DNA of 64,000 bases. Source: Gordonia sp049847105 (GTDB lineage: Bacteria; Actinomycetota; Actinomycetes; Mycobacteriales; Mycobacteriaceae). The notes under the pieces were generated by a model, which saw nothing but the letters and a program-made list of their open reading frames with translations, was not told the DNA's origin and searched no databases. Every line of letters starts with the position of its first letter. The first letter of the stretch is position 1. Positions 16,010 through 24,990 of the stretch are shown here, in pieces. The translations under genes were made by a program, and so were the position numbers. Where the stretch lies: the NCBI RefSeq assembly GCF_049847105.1, contig NZ_JBNCNS010000001.1, positions 496,001 to 560,000 of the forward strand. The letters are read 5' to 3'.

Positions 16010-18486
16010 CGAACCGGCACCTTCGGCAACGGGAGCAACGGCAACGACGACGTGAACTGCGCCGGCGACTTCGGTTCCTCCCGATCGAGCCACGGATCGA
16101 CATAGCCGGCCACCGCATCGTCGATCCGCTCCTGCAGACCGGCCACGATGCCGTCGCGGTCGTCGACCAGGATCGCGCGAAGCTCCTCGATGCCGACCCG
16201 CGGTACCCACGCGTAGGTCCGCTCCAGCCACTTCGCCTGTTCCCGGTAATACTGGATGAAGATGCCGCACAACCGGATCACCTCGTCGGGCGAGTCCGCG
16301 GTCGCGAACAGATCACCTTTGCGGATGTGGGCGCCGGCGGCGCCGCCGACGTAGATCTCCCATTTGCCATCGCCGATCGCCACCACCCCGAAGTCCTTGC
16401 ACAACGCCTCGGCACAGTTACGCGGACAGCCGGTGACCGCCAACTTCAGCTTGGCCGGCGACTCCAGTCCCTGATACCGCGTCTCGATGTCGATCCCCAG
16501 CTGCGTCGAGTCGCCGAGTCCGAAGCGGCAGTAATCCGTACCCACGCAGGTCTTCACGGTCCGGAACGACTTGCCGTACGCATAGCCGGACGGCATGTCC
16601 AGGTCCTGCCAGACCTTCGGCAGGTCTTCCTTCTTCACCCCCAGCAGATCGATACGCTGCCCACCGGTCGCCTTGATCATCGGGATGTCGTACTTCTCCG
16701 CGACATCGGCGATCCGACGCAGCTGCTGCGGCGACGTCACGCCGCCCTTCATCTGTGGCACCACCGAGAAGGTGCCGTCGCGCTGGATGTTGGCGTGCAC
16801 GCGGTCGTTGACGAACAGCGCGCCCGGCTCCCGCTTCCAGTCGGCACCCCAGATCATGCGCAGCAGCGAGGCCAGCGGCATCTTCGCGGAGGCATCCTCG
16901 CCACCCGGTGCCAGCGCCGCGAAGACATCGGTCACCGAGCGGAGATCCTGACGACGTATCGCGTCGACGAGCTCCGGCTTGGTCAGCGGGATTGCGGGCA
17001 CGTACCAATCGGCCGACACGTCGGCGGTGAGCGCGTCCCCCGCCGCGAACTCGACGATGTCGGCGACCAGCGACTTGCAGGAGCCACAGCCCTTTCCGGC
17101 CCGCGTGGCCGCACACACCTCGCTGACATTCGTACAACCGCCCCGCACACACCCGACGATGTCACCCTTGGTGACTCCGTTGCAGTTGCACACCTGGACG
17201 TCGTCGGCGAGTTCGGCCGCACCGGTCTCAGCGCTCGGTGTACCCATGTCGAACAACATCGAGATACGTTCATCCGGCAACGGCACCTTCTCATCGAACG
17301 CCTGCGTGAGGAAGTTCGCCTTGGAGATGTCGCCGAGCAGCATCGCGCCGATCAGTTTGTTGTCGCGGACCACCACACTCTTGTAGGTACCACTGCGTGG
17401 TTCGTAGAACTGGACGAACTCGTCGTCGTCACGTTCGGGCCCCTTGACACCCATGGCCGCCACATCGACCCCCGCCACCTTCAGCTTCGTGGTCAAACGC
17501 GAACCATGGTATTCCGCAGACGGATTCGCACCCGTGATGACGTCGGCGAGCACCACCGCCTGTTCCCACAGCGGTGCCACCAGGCCGTACACCTCGCTGC
17601 GATGCTGCGCGCACTCGCCGACGGCGAAGATGAATCCCTCGTCTTCACAGCGCATCTGATCGTCGACGACGATGCCGCGCTCGATGACCAGGCCTGCACC
17701 GCGGGCGAGTTCGACATTGGGCCGGATACCCGCCGTGACAACGATCATGTCGGCGGGCAACGACTCGCCGTCGGCGAAGCCCACGCCGGCCACGGTCTCG
17801 TCGTCGGCGCGAAGTACCGCAGTGGTGCGCTTACCCGTGTGCACGCCCACCCCGAGCTCTTCGATCTTGTTGCGCAGCACCTTTCCGCCGCGTTCGTCGA
17901 GCTGCTGATTCATCAGGTGCCCCGGCGAATGAACCACATCCACCTCGAGACCCTGCGTCTTCAGCCCGTACGCCGCCTCCAGGCCGAGTAGGCCACCGCC
18001 GATGACCACGGCGCGCACGTCGTCGCGCGAGGTCGCCATCTGCAGCATTCCGTTGGTATCCGCGATGGTCCGGAACCCGAACACGCCACGTGCGAGTCGG
18101 CCGTCCGGTTCACGAAGGCCATCCATGTTGGGGAAGAAGGTGTTCGATCCGGTTGCGATGATGAGCGAGTCGAAGTCGATGACCCGCCCACTCGCACAGG
18201 TGACCGTCTTGGCGAAGCGATCGATCGACTCTGCGCTGTCGCCGGAATAGAGCGTGACACCGTTCTCGCGGTACCACGCCATCGGATTCAGCATCAGGTC
18301 GTCATCGTCGACCGACGCCTCGCCGGACAGGACGTGACTGAGCATGATGCGGTTGTAGTTGCCGTAGGGTTCGTCACCGATCATCGTCACGTCGAACAGC
18401 TCCGCACCCCCGCGGGCCAGGATCTCCTCGACGGTGCGCGCACCGGCCATCCCGTTGCCGACGACGACGAGCTTGCGTTTCGGCAT
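16006..18486 (-). CDS. nirB: Nitrite reductase [NAD(P)H] large subunit (826 aa)
   Basis: Cytoplasmic siroheme enzyme reducing nitrite to ammonium. It has an N-terminal FAD/NAD(P)H oxidoreductase (VVVGNGMAG; VIGGGLLGLEAAYGL), then a BFD-like [2Fe-2S] segment near residue 430 (VCNCNGVTKGDIVGC, later GKGCGSCKSLV), then a nitrite/sulfite reductase domain with CVGTDYC (C-x5-C, about 650) and CPRNC (C-x3-C, about 687) that bind the siroheme-4Fe4S centre. The ATG overlaps the stop of the preceding small gene (TGATG), and nirD overlaps its end. It forms one operon and completes nitrate-to-ammonium assimilation with the fused nitrate reductase. Confidence 0.96.
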   Translation of the reverse strand: MPKRKLVVVGNGMAGARTVEEILARGGAELFDVTMIGDEPYGNYNRIMLSHVLSGEASVDDDDLMLNPMAWYRENGVTLYSGDSAESIDRFAKTVTCASGRVIDFDSLIIATGSNTFFPNMDGLREPDGRLARGVFGFRTIADTNGMLQMATSRDDVRAVVIGGGLLGLEAAYGLKTQGLEVDVVHSPGHLMNQQLDERGGKVLRNKIEELGVGVHTGKRTTAVLRADDETVAGVGFADGESLPADMIVVTAGIRPNVELARGAGLVIERGIVVDDQMRCEDEGFIFAVGECAQHRSEVYGLVAPLWEQAVVLADVITGANPSAEYHGSRLTTKLKVAGVDVAAMGVKGPERDDDEFVQFYEPRSGTYKSVVVRDNKLIGAMLLGDISKANFLTQAFDEKVPLPDERISMLFDMGTPSAETGAAELADDVQVCNCNGVTKGDIVGCVRGGCTNVSEVCAATRAGKGCGSCKSLVADIVEFAAGDALTADVSADWYVPAIPLTKPELVDAIRRQDLRSVTDVFAALAPGGEDASAKMPLASLLRMIWGADWKREPGALFVNDRVHANIQRDGTFSVVPQMKGGVTSPQQLRRIADVAEKYDIPMIKATGGQRIDLLGVKKEDLPKVWQDLDMPSGYAYGKSFRTVKTCVGTDYCRFGLGDSTQLGIDIETRYQGLESPAKLKLAVTGCPRNCAEALCKDFGVVAIGDGKWEIYVGGAAGAHIRKGDLFATADSPDEVIRLCGIFIQYYREQAKWLERTYAWVPRVGIEELRAILVDDRDGIVAGLQERIDDAVAGYVDPWLDREEPKSPAQFTSSLPLLPLPKVPVR

Positions 18487-18833
18487 CAGAACACGACCAT
18501 CCCGAAATCGATGACGACTTCCCCGGTGGCGCCCTCGGGGGCTGCGAGTACCAATTCGAGCGTCGAGTCCGGGTCGACGTCCTCGACCACCCGCAGCGGC
18601 ACGTTCACCGACGCCTTGGCCCCCATCGGGAAGATCCGCATCGGCGTGCCGTCGCGTGTCAGGGTGACGTAGATCAGTTCGTCGGAACTGTTGCCGCCGC
18701 GGAAGTAGAGCGGCTGGGCGGTCAGCCCGGACGGCACCACGAAGGTCAGCGACGGATCAACCGGGCCCGGCTTGGTGAGTCCGGTGCCGGTGAACGCGAA
18801 GACGCCTTGCAGGAACCGCGGTGTGCTGGACAT
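18486..18833 (-). CDS. Conserved small protein leading the nirBD operon (115 aa)
   Basis: I recognise no named domain. The sequence runs MSSTPRFLQGVFAFTG, then TFVVPSGLTAQPLYFRGGN, then YVTLTRDGTPMRIFPMGAKA and ends VVIDFGMVVF. It is beta-rich by appearance, with no signal peptide or helix-spanning segment. Similar proteins are found in front of nirB in related actinobacteria, from general recall. Its stop overlaps the nirB start by one base, so it is made with NirB. A chaperone-like or siroheme-loading role is possible but only inferred. A GTG three codons upstream (18842) is an alternative start. Confidence 0.7.
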   Translation of the reverse strand: MSSTPRFLQGVFAFTGTGLTKPGPVDPSLTFVVPSGLTAQPLYFRGGNSSDELIYVTLTRDGTPMRIFPMGAKASVNVPLRVVEDVDPDSTLELVLAAPEGATGEVVIDFGMVVF

Positions 18834-18867
18834 GTGTGCCACTATCGCGACCGCGCATGACTCATTG

Positions 18868-18883
18868 CTTGCCTCGGTGTTAC
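18868..18883 (-). promoter_or_regulatory. Candidate GlnR box upstream of the nir operon
   Basis: Read on the minus strand: GTAAC, 6 bases, GCAAG, about 35-50 bases upstream of the first nir gene. This is close to the GlnR pattern GTnAC-n6-GnAAC. It fits nitrogen-source control of the operon. Confidence 0.4.
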
Positions 18884-18920
18884 AAGACGATTGTCAGGAC
18901 CTCACCGCCGACACGAACGA

Positions 18921-19104
18921 CGGTGATCTCGATACGGTGATCTCGATACGGTGCCTCGCTGCGCTCGGTACCTACTCGATCAGCGGTACCGGAGTCCACG
19001 CCACTCGATCAGCGGAGATTCTCGCCGACCGAGTAGCCCGCGATTGCCCGTGGTTTTCGCCGATCGAGTAGCCCGCGAGCGAAGCGAGCGTGCGTATCGA
19101 GATC
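18921..19104. repeat. Intergenic inverted 47-48-nt repeat cluster
   Basis: Two inverted copies of one element (18939-18986 and 19058-19104), each with a TCTCGATACG end, a GCTCGCTTCGCTCG-like centre and a CTACTCGAT end. A partial third copy lies at 19024-19043 and a 14-bp duplication at 18921-18948. The same family occurs at 33.7 kb and 55.1 kb. It fills the gap between the nir operon and the fprB-like gene. Confidence 0.75.
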
Positions 19105-19116
19105 TACGCCCCAGCA

Positions 19117-20691
19117 CTACCGCTTGCGCCAACCCGCGGCGCCGACCATGTCGGCCACGTCGGTGTACTTGACCCGGGGCCGCCCCTGGGGGAGGCCCCG
19201 ACGCCGCTCACTCACGTCGATCGCCCGCATGCCGCGATAGCCGATCACATGCCGCGCACGTTTGCGCAGCAGTGCGGCGAACGCCTTGGACTCCGTGGTC
19301 GTTCGCTCGAGTCGGCCGCCTGCGGCGTCGCGGATGAAGTCCTCGACCGTCGACTCGGCGCACACCTTGTTGGTGCCGATGCCGCCGCTCGGACCACGCT
19401 TTGCCCATCCGAGGACATAGGCGCCCCGGATGACATTCCCGTCGTCGTCGAGCATCCGGCCGTCGCTGTTCGGGAACACGCCGCGTTCGTCGTCGAAGGG
19501 CAGGCCGGCGATCGGCGTCGATCGGTAACCGATGGATCGCACCACGAGGTCGGCGGCAACGGTGTGTCGGGTGCCACCGGTCTGCACCGTCACGCCCTCC
19601 ACGCGTTGCTCTCCGACGATCTCGTCGGGCGAGGTGTGGAAGAGGAAGACGATGCGGCGCTTGCTTTGGTCGGCGGGCCCACGGAGATCCGGGATCTCGG
19701 CCGACGGATCGTCGTGGACGACGATCTCGACGCCCGGAATGGTCGACAACGCACGATATTCCGCCGAGGTGTACGCGGCACTCGCCTGATCCCGCCGGCC
19801 CAGCACCACGACTTCGTGAATGTTCTGTTGCTCGAGGATCCGCAAAGCACGATCCGCGATGTCGGTGGTGGCGAGGAGTTCCGGCGGGGAGACGAGAATG
19901 CGCGCGACGTCGAGCGCGACATTACCGGTGCCGACCACCACCGCGCGATCGGTGCCGTCGGCAGGAAGTGGCGGGGCCTCTTTGCCGGGAACCGCGTTGT
20001 ACCAGGCCACCAGATCGGTCGCCGACGTCGAACCCGGCAGATCCTCACCGGCGATACCGAGACGCCGTGACTCACTTGCACCGACGGCGTAGAACACCGC
20101 GTCGAAGTGTTCGGCCAACTCGGCCGGTGTGATCTGCCCGGGGTCGGTACCCACCTCGACGTTGGTCGCCATGGTGACCCGCGGGTCGCGGTAGAGCAGG
20201 TCGAACCCGCGCAGCACGCCCTTGGTACCCGGATGATCGGGCGCGACACCGGCACGGACCAGCCCGCCCGGCGTCGGCAGCTTGTCGATCACGGTGACCT
20301 GCGCCTCGGTACGGTCGAGGATCGTCCGCAGGGCATATCCGCCCGACGGTCCCGTACCCACCAACGCAACCCGCAGTCCTGCAGGAAGTTTCGGGATCTC
20401 GGGGTATTCGACCTGATCCCACCCGGAGGTGATGTCAGCGTTGTTCTTGTAGAAATCCGCGTTGATGTCGATGAACACCTTGTCGCGGGTGCCCAGTTTG
20501 TCGGCCGGGTAGATGGCATCGACCGGGCAGGCATCAGCACAGGCACCGCAGTCGATGCACGTCTCCGGATCGATGTGCAGGATGTCGGAACTGCCGAAAC
20601 CGCGTTCCTCCGGCGTCGGGTGGATACAGTTCACCGGACACACGGACACACATGCTGCATCGCTGCAGCAGGACTGGGTGATGACGAACAT
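19117..20691 (-). CDS. fprB: Fused ferredoxin/ferredoxin-NADP reductase, FprB type (524 aa)
   Basis: Electron-transfer protein. The N-terminal 2x4Fe-4S ferredoxin (about 1-60) has CCSDAACVSVCPVNC and CIDCGACADACPVDA. An adrenodoxin-reductase-like domain follows, with FAD motif ALVGTGPSGGYA (about 108) and NADP motif VVVGTGNVALDVAR (about 252). Length and order match mycobacterial FprB. Its ATG overlaps the stop of the upstream diiron oxygenase by one base, which strongly suggests it supplies that enzyme with electrons. It could also serve other ferredoxin-dependent enzymes. Confidence 0.92.
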   Translation of the reverse strand: MFVITQSCCSDAACVSVCPVNCIHPTPEERGFGSSDILHIDPETCIDCGACADACPVDAIYPADKLGTRDKVFIDINADFYKNNADITSGWDQVEYPEIPKLPAGLRVALVGTGPSGGYALRTILDRTEAQVTVIDKLPTPGGLVRAGVAPDHPGTKGVLRGFDLLYRDPRVTMATNVEVGTDPGQITPAELAEHFDAVFYAVGASESRRLGIAGEDLPGSTSATDLVAWYNAVPGKEAPPLPADGTDRAVVVGTGNVALDVARILVSPPELLATTDIADRALRILEQQNIHEVVVLGRRDQASAAYTSAEYRALSTIPGVEIVVHDDPSAEIPDLRGPADQSKRRIVFLFHTSPDEIVGEQRVEGVTVQTGGTRHTVAADLVVRSIGYRSTPIAGLPFDDERGVFPNSDGRMLDDDGNVIRGAYVLGWAKRGPSGGIGTNKVCAESTVEDFIRDAAGGRLERTTTESKAFAALLRKRARHVIGYRGMRAIDVSERRRGLPQGRPRVKYTDVADMVGAAGWRKR

Positions 20692-21650
20692 CAGAGCATG
20701 TTCGCTTTGCGGTAGTAGTGCATCGCCGGGCGGGTCAGCAGCCCGACCTCGTCGAGGAACTCCATCAGATGCGCGCAGCTGCTGCGGATCATCGACTGGA
20801 AGTGCGAGTTCGAATTCATCTCGGCGACTGCACGATCGGCGTCGAGTCCGGCATCGGCGAACGCCTTCTTCTGCACCAGGCTGGTGACGATGAAGTAGGC
20901 GCCGAGCGATACGTACAGGGCACTGAACTGACGCCGCGCCCAGCCGACGCCTTCCATGGACTCCCGCACCTCTTCACGCGCGAACTTCATGTGGCGTGAC
21001 TCCTCGAGCACGTGGATCTCGTTGACCGTGCGGATGAACGGGAGCACCCGGTCATCGCGCATGCAGCCTCGCTGGAACACGTCGAGCACCTCCTCCGCGA
21101 CGAGGATGCCGGCGTAGGCGATCTCGTTCTTGGCGGTGCGCTTGAAAAGCTTGCCCAGCCGTCCGACCTTCTTGGTCGGCTTGTAGGAGGTGCCGACCAT
21201 CTTTTCGGAGGCCTTGGCGAACATGATCGAGTGACGACACTCGTCGGCCACCTCAACAAGTGCGAACTGGAATTCGGGGTTGTGGTAATCGCCGAGATAC
21301 TGGTCCCGGATGACCATCTCCTGAAGGATCATCTCGAACCAGATGCCGATGTTCATGATCGACGCGAACTCGTGACGGGTCACCGAGATGCGCTGCTCCT
21401 CGCTGAGCTCGTCCCAGTAGGCCGTCCCGTACAGCGACGACCACTCCGGACTGCAGCCGTACTTCGTCGGATCCATCGGCTCGGACCAGTCGATCTCGGT
21501 CATCGCGTTGCGGGAGAGGCGCGCAGCTGACGCCAGTAGGCGCTCGGAGACCTCGTTGGTTCCCTGGTCGCGCATGCTCACGACGTTGTCCGGGCGAGCC
21601 GGGTCCGGCGTGCCGCCGTCGCTCTGCGTCCGTTCCATCGCTGCAGTCAT
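20691..21650 (-). CDS. AurF-family diiron oxygenase (319 aa)
   Basis: Ferritin-like diiron protein of the AurF (p-aminobenzoate N-oxygenase) family. Metal-binding carboxylate/His motifs are visible: RHEFASI (about 105), ADECRHS (about 150), AEEVLDVF and LEESRHMKF (about 220). Members N-oxygenate arylamines or act as fatty-acyl oxygenases; the substrate here is unknown. The ATG at 21650 has GGAGG 9 bases upstream; the open frame continues to 21698 without a site. It is coupled to the fprB-like gene and divergent from an SDR gene, with palindromic operator-like DNA between them. Confidence 0.85.
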   Translation of the reverse strand: MTAAMERTQSDGGTPDPARPDNVVSMRDQGTNEVSERLLASAARLSRNAMTEIDWSEPMDPTKYGCSPEWSSLYGTAYWDELSEEQRISVTRHEFASIMNIGIWFEMILQEMVIRDQYLGDYHNPEFQFALVEVADECRHSIMFAKASEKMVGTSYKPTKKVGRLGKLFKRTAKNEIAYAGILVAEEVLDVFQRGCMRDDRVLPFIRTVNEIHVLEESRHMKFAREEVRESMEGVGWARRQFSALYVSLGAYFIVTSLVQKKAFADAGLDADRAVAEMNSNSHFQSMIRSSCAHLMEFLDEVGLLTRPAMHYYRKANML

Positions 21651-21690
21651 CGGATTCGACCTCCAGGTCGTCGGTGAACAACTGTTCTTT

Positions 21691-21730
21691 CTTGACAATG
21701 AGCACTGTTATGACAATGCGTGTTGTCAAG
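21691..21730. promoter_or_regulatory. Operator-like inverted and direct repeats between diiron oxygenase and SDR genes
   Basis: CTTGACAA (21691-21698) and TTGTCAAG (21723-21730) are perfect inverted repeats. TGACAATG occurs directly repeated at 21693 and 21711. The inner TGACAA-6-TTGTCA (21711-21728) looks like a TetR-type dyad. On the minus strand it also offers a TTGACA -35. The regulator is not identified. Confidence 0.5.
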
Positions 21731-21830
21731 ATAGCATCGGGGTGTGAGGGAGTAAACAGGCTCCGGCATATACTGACCGGTAACTTAGCTCGATATCCCC
21801 TCTCAACTGGGCAAAGGCAGGAGAACACAC

Positions 21831-22601
21831 ATGTCATCGATCTTCATTTCCGGCGGTGCGTCTGGTATCGGATTGGCGACCGCCGAGCGCTTCGATCGGG
21901 AGGGCTGGACGGTCGGTGTCTACGACGTCTCGGATGATGCGCTGTCGAAGGTGCAGGCGAATCACCCCGGCTGGATCGTCGGAAAGCTCGATGTGCGCGA
22001 CCACGTGCAGTGGGCCGAGGCACTCGCCGACTTCACCTCGCACACCGACGGCCGTCTCGACGTGCTCGACAACAACGCGGGCATCCTCGTCGAGGGGCCG
22101 CTGCACGAGATCTCGCCCGACGCCGTGCGACGCCAGATCGACATCGACGCCCTCGGCGTGGCACTTGGAGCGCAAGCGGCATTTCCGTATCTGAAGGCGA
22201 CACCGGGCGCGCACCTGGTGAACATCGCCTCGGCCTCGGCCATCTACGGCCAGCCCGGTATTGCCACCTACAGCGCTGCCAAGTTCTTCGTCGGCGGCCT
22301 GACCGAGGCCCTCGAACTGGAATGGGAGCAAGACGACATCCGCGTCGTGGGTATCTGGCCGCTGTGGGCGAAGACCGCACTCGCCGACAACGACGCCAAG
22401 TCGACAAAGACTCTCGGCGTGCGGATCACCCCCGAGCAGGTCGCCGAGAAGGTCTGGGAGTCGGTGCATCCGACCCGGCAGGACAAGCTCCTGCACCGCA
22501 CCAGCTACTCGGTGGGCGCGCAGACACTGTTCCTCGGCAACGCCGCGAAGTTCATCCCGAATTTCCTCAACCGGGCCGTCAACAAGTTCATCGCCCAGTA
22601 G
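21831..22601 (+). CDS. SDR family oxidoreductase (256 aa)
   Basis: Short-chain dehydrogenase/reductase with the NAD(P)-binding GGASGIG near residue 6, NNAG (about 83), and catalytic Ser/Tyr/Lys in ASASAIYG and TYSAAKF (about 150-152). It has an ordinary length and no membrane segment. It has its own ribosome-binding site (GCAGGAG) and is divergent from the AurF-type gene, sharing the regulatory gap. It converges on the next hydrolase with only 3 bases between stops. The substrate is unknown. Confidence 0.9.
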   Translation: MSSIFISGGASGIGLATAERFDREGWTVGVYDVSDDALSKVQANHPGWIVGKLDVRDHVQWAEALADFTSHTDGRLDVLDNNAGILVEGPLHEISPDAVRRQIDIDALGVALGAQAAFPYLKATPGAHLVNIASASAIYGQPGIATYSAAKFFVGGLTEALELEWEQDDIRVVGIWPLWAKTALADNDAKSTKTLGVRITPEQVAEKVWESVHPTRQDKLLHRTSYSVGAQTLFLGNAAKFIPNFLNRAVNKFIAQ

Positions 22602-22604
22602 CGA

Positions 22605-24899
22605 TCACCCGCCGTTGAACGCGCTCGAATAGCGCCGGCACGGCTGGCCGCGGAGCCCTTCGCATGCGCCCAGCCGTGTTCCTGCGCGCATCCCCGGCAC
22701 GATCGGCAGAATCAGCGCAGAGCCACCCGCCCCGAGCGCGATGCTGTCGACCACGCGACCGCCGGTGGCCGGTGTCGCAAAGCGCCACGATGTCCGGTCC
22801 CCGCCGGGAGCGGTGATGGTGACCCGGATCCGGGAGCCGGCCCGGAACGGATATGCGATGGGATTCAGGGCGATCCGCACCGTCTGGAAGCCGCCTGCCA
22901 GTGGTTGCGGTGCCACCCAGTCCCGCCTCGGATCCAGCGGTGTCGCAGCCGCATTCACCCGGCGCAGCGATGCGCGCAGATACCCCGAGGTCACATAGGT
23001 CTCGTTGCCGTCGGGGCGGATCTCCGAGATGGTGGCCTGTAGGTCGGTGTCCGGCGCCGAGGACGCGAGCCGCAGATCGAGACTCGCGGGTCCGACGGCA
23101 ACCGCATCCACCGGCCGTGGAGCGGACACGAAGCCAACCCCCGACCGACCCGGCACCGACGCCCAGTCGTAGCGGGGCAAGGCCTTCCACGGCAGCTGTG
23201 ACGGACCGACCACGTCGAGGGTTCCTCCCGGCCGCGCAGCCGGGTCCGGTCGGAAAGAGATCGACGACGGACCGGCCGGATCAGCCGTCAGCCGGCCACC
23301 CGCATCGAGGGTCAATCGCTGCCCGTCGCCCACCGCTGCGGGCGGCCACGCGCCGAAGCCGGCCGACCACGGCGACGACAGATTCCCCGGACCGCCGGCC
23401 GTGCCAGGGTCGGTACCCGACCCGAATAAGATCTGCACCCGCGGGTCGCGGGCGAACGCGGCACGCGCCGCGGCGAGCGAGGTGGCCAGTGGGAACCGGG
23501 ACGTGACCACGGGCCGTCCGGGTGTGCCCGTGGTCGACTCGTAGAGCACCGGAGCCAATGCGGTGAGGGCGGGCTTGGTCTGCGGTACACGCTGGGCCAC
23601 AAAGAGATCGAGAAATTCGTTCCACGGCCCGAGGATCTGCGGGTCCATCGAGTCGATGTGGGCACCGTTGACTGCCCGGACCCAGACATTGCGATTTCCG
23701 CGCAGTTGACCGATGACGGAGGTCCATTGGGGGCCGGTCTGTTCGTCCTGAAGGGCGCCGGCGAGGAAGACCGGCACGGTGATCTTCGACGCCCAGTACG
23801 CGGGCGCACGATGATCGAACAGGGCCGGGGTTCGCGTCGGGTTCTGCTCGACCAGCTGCTCGACGTCCTGCGTCTGCAGTCGGAGTCGTTGGTTGGCCGC
23901 ACACACGCGATCACCGCGACGCACCAGTTCGCGGGCGTAGGGCTGGCCGCCGTCGGGCGCAGGACGGGCGTCGGCCTGGCGTTCGGCGAGCCACGTGTTC
24001 GCGAAGCCGGTGTTGAATATGCCGCCGGGGAATCCCGTCGAGTACAGGTCGTCGGTGATGCTCATCGGCGCGATGGCCGCGAGGCTCGGCGGACGGGTGC
24101 CCGCAACCGAGATCTGGGAGATCCCGGAGAACGAGATGCCCACCATTCCGACGCGGTGGCCGGCAACCCACGGCTGACGTGCCACGGTCTCGATCACGTC
24201 GTAGCCGTCGTAGACGGTCGGATAGTCGAACAGGTCGAAAGCCCCACCAGAACAACCACTCCCGCGCATCTGCAGGCTGACCGTGGCGAAACCGGCAGTG
24301 GGTGCGACGATGCCGCCGAGATTCGTACTGACGGCGGGCGCCAGCGGATCGGGGCGGTTGGCCGCGCCACCGATCGCGCCGATCACGAAGTCATGGGGCG
24401 CGGCCGTCTGATAACCCGAGTATTCGATCACTGTCGGGAACGGGCCGTCTGCCAAGGTCTTTCCCACCGGCGGATGCACAACTGCCGCCAGGGTCACGCC
24501 GTCGCGCACCCGGATGTAGTTCAGCCCCTGCCTCAGGGGCTGTCGGTACAGCGTGTCCGGTGGTGGCGTCGGACCGTCGAGAACCGCGAAGGTGTTACCC
24601 GACCGTCCGTTCACCTCGAAGCGATAGCCGGGACCGGGGCCGAGTTCCCTGACGAGGAATGAGCCGAGCCGGTCGACGTGGCCCGCCCCGACGACCTGTC
24701 CCGCGCCGTTCCGCAGGGCGACACCGGCTCCGGGACTCGCCCCGAGCAGGTAGGCCTGCGTCACACTTCCCGCACCGCGCCCCGCATCCGGTGCGGCCTG
24801 GGCGACACCCGTCGCGCCGAGCACACACACCGCGACGAGCACCACCGACAGCCCGACCACCCGACCACACAGACCGGGCCTCCCCCACTTCCGGTTCAT
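22605..24899 (-). CDS. Secreted CocE/NonD-type hydrolase (764 aa)
   Basis: Alpha/beta hydrolase of the CocE/NonD (X-Pro dipeptidyl-peptidase S15-like) family. It carries an N-terminal signal peptide (MNRKWGRPGLCGRVVGLSVV, ending AQAAP at about 36). The nucleophile elbow is GMVGISFSG near residue 255. The C-terminal part is a jelly-roll-like domain typical of the family, ending with RVTITAPGGDRTSWRFATP. It is probably exported and acts on esters or amides in the envelope or outside. It is monocistronic. Confidence 0.85.
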   Translation of the reverse strand: MNRKWGRPGLCGRVVGLSVVLVAVCVLGATGVAQAAPDAGRGAGSVTQAYLLGASPGAGVALRNGAGQVVGAGHVDRLGSFLVRELGPGPGYRFEVNGRSGNTFAVLDGPTPPPDTLYRQPLRQGLNYIRVRDGVTLAAVVHPPVGKTLADGPFPTVIEYSGYQTAAPHDFVIGAIGGAANRPDPLAPAVSTNLGGIVAPTAGFATVSLQMRGSGCSGGAFDLFDYPTVYDGYDVIETVARQPWVAGHRVGMVGISFSGISQISVAGTRPPSLAAIAPMSITDDLYSTGFPGGIFNTGFANTWLAERQADARPAPDGGQPYARELVRRGDRVCAANQRLRLQTQDVEQLVEQNPTRTPALFDHRAPAYWASKITVPVFLAGALQDEQTGPQWTSVIGQLRGNRNVWVRAVNGAHIDSMDPQILGPWNEFLDLFVAQRVPQTKPALTALAPVLYESTTGTPGRPVVTSRFPLATSLAAARAAFARDPRVQILFGSGTDPGTAGGPGNLSSPWSAGFGAWPPAAVGDGQRLTLDAGGRLTADPAGPSSISFRPDPAARPGGTLDVVGPSQLPWKALPRYDWASVPGRSGVGFVSAPRPVDAVAVGPASLDLRLASSAPDTDLQATISEIRPDGNETYVTSGYLRASLRRVNAAATPLDPRRDWVAPQPLAGGFQTVRIALNPIAYPFRAGSRIRVTITAPGGDRTSWRFATPATGGRVVDSIALGAGGSALILPIVPGMRAGTRLGACEGLRGQPCRRYSSAFNGG

Positions 24900-24990
24900 C
24901 CGAGCAAGATATGTGACCCTCCGGTCCCCGGCGACAAAACCGACGCATTTCGATCGGTCGGATCACAACGGCTCAGGGAGCGAAGGCCGG

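Noticed and set aside
22588..23190. Alternative frames within the CocE-type hydrolase gene
   Set aside because: Overlapping frames are arginine-rich shadows; the hydrolase frame carries the signal peptide and nucleophile motif.
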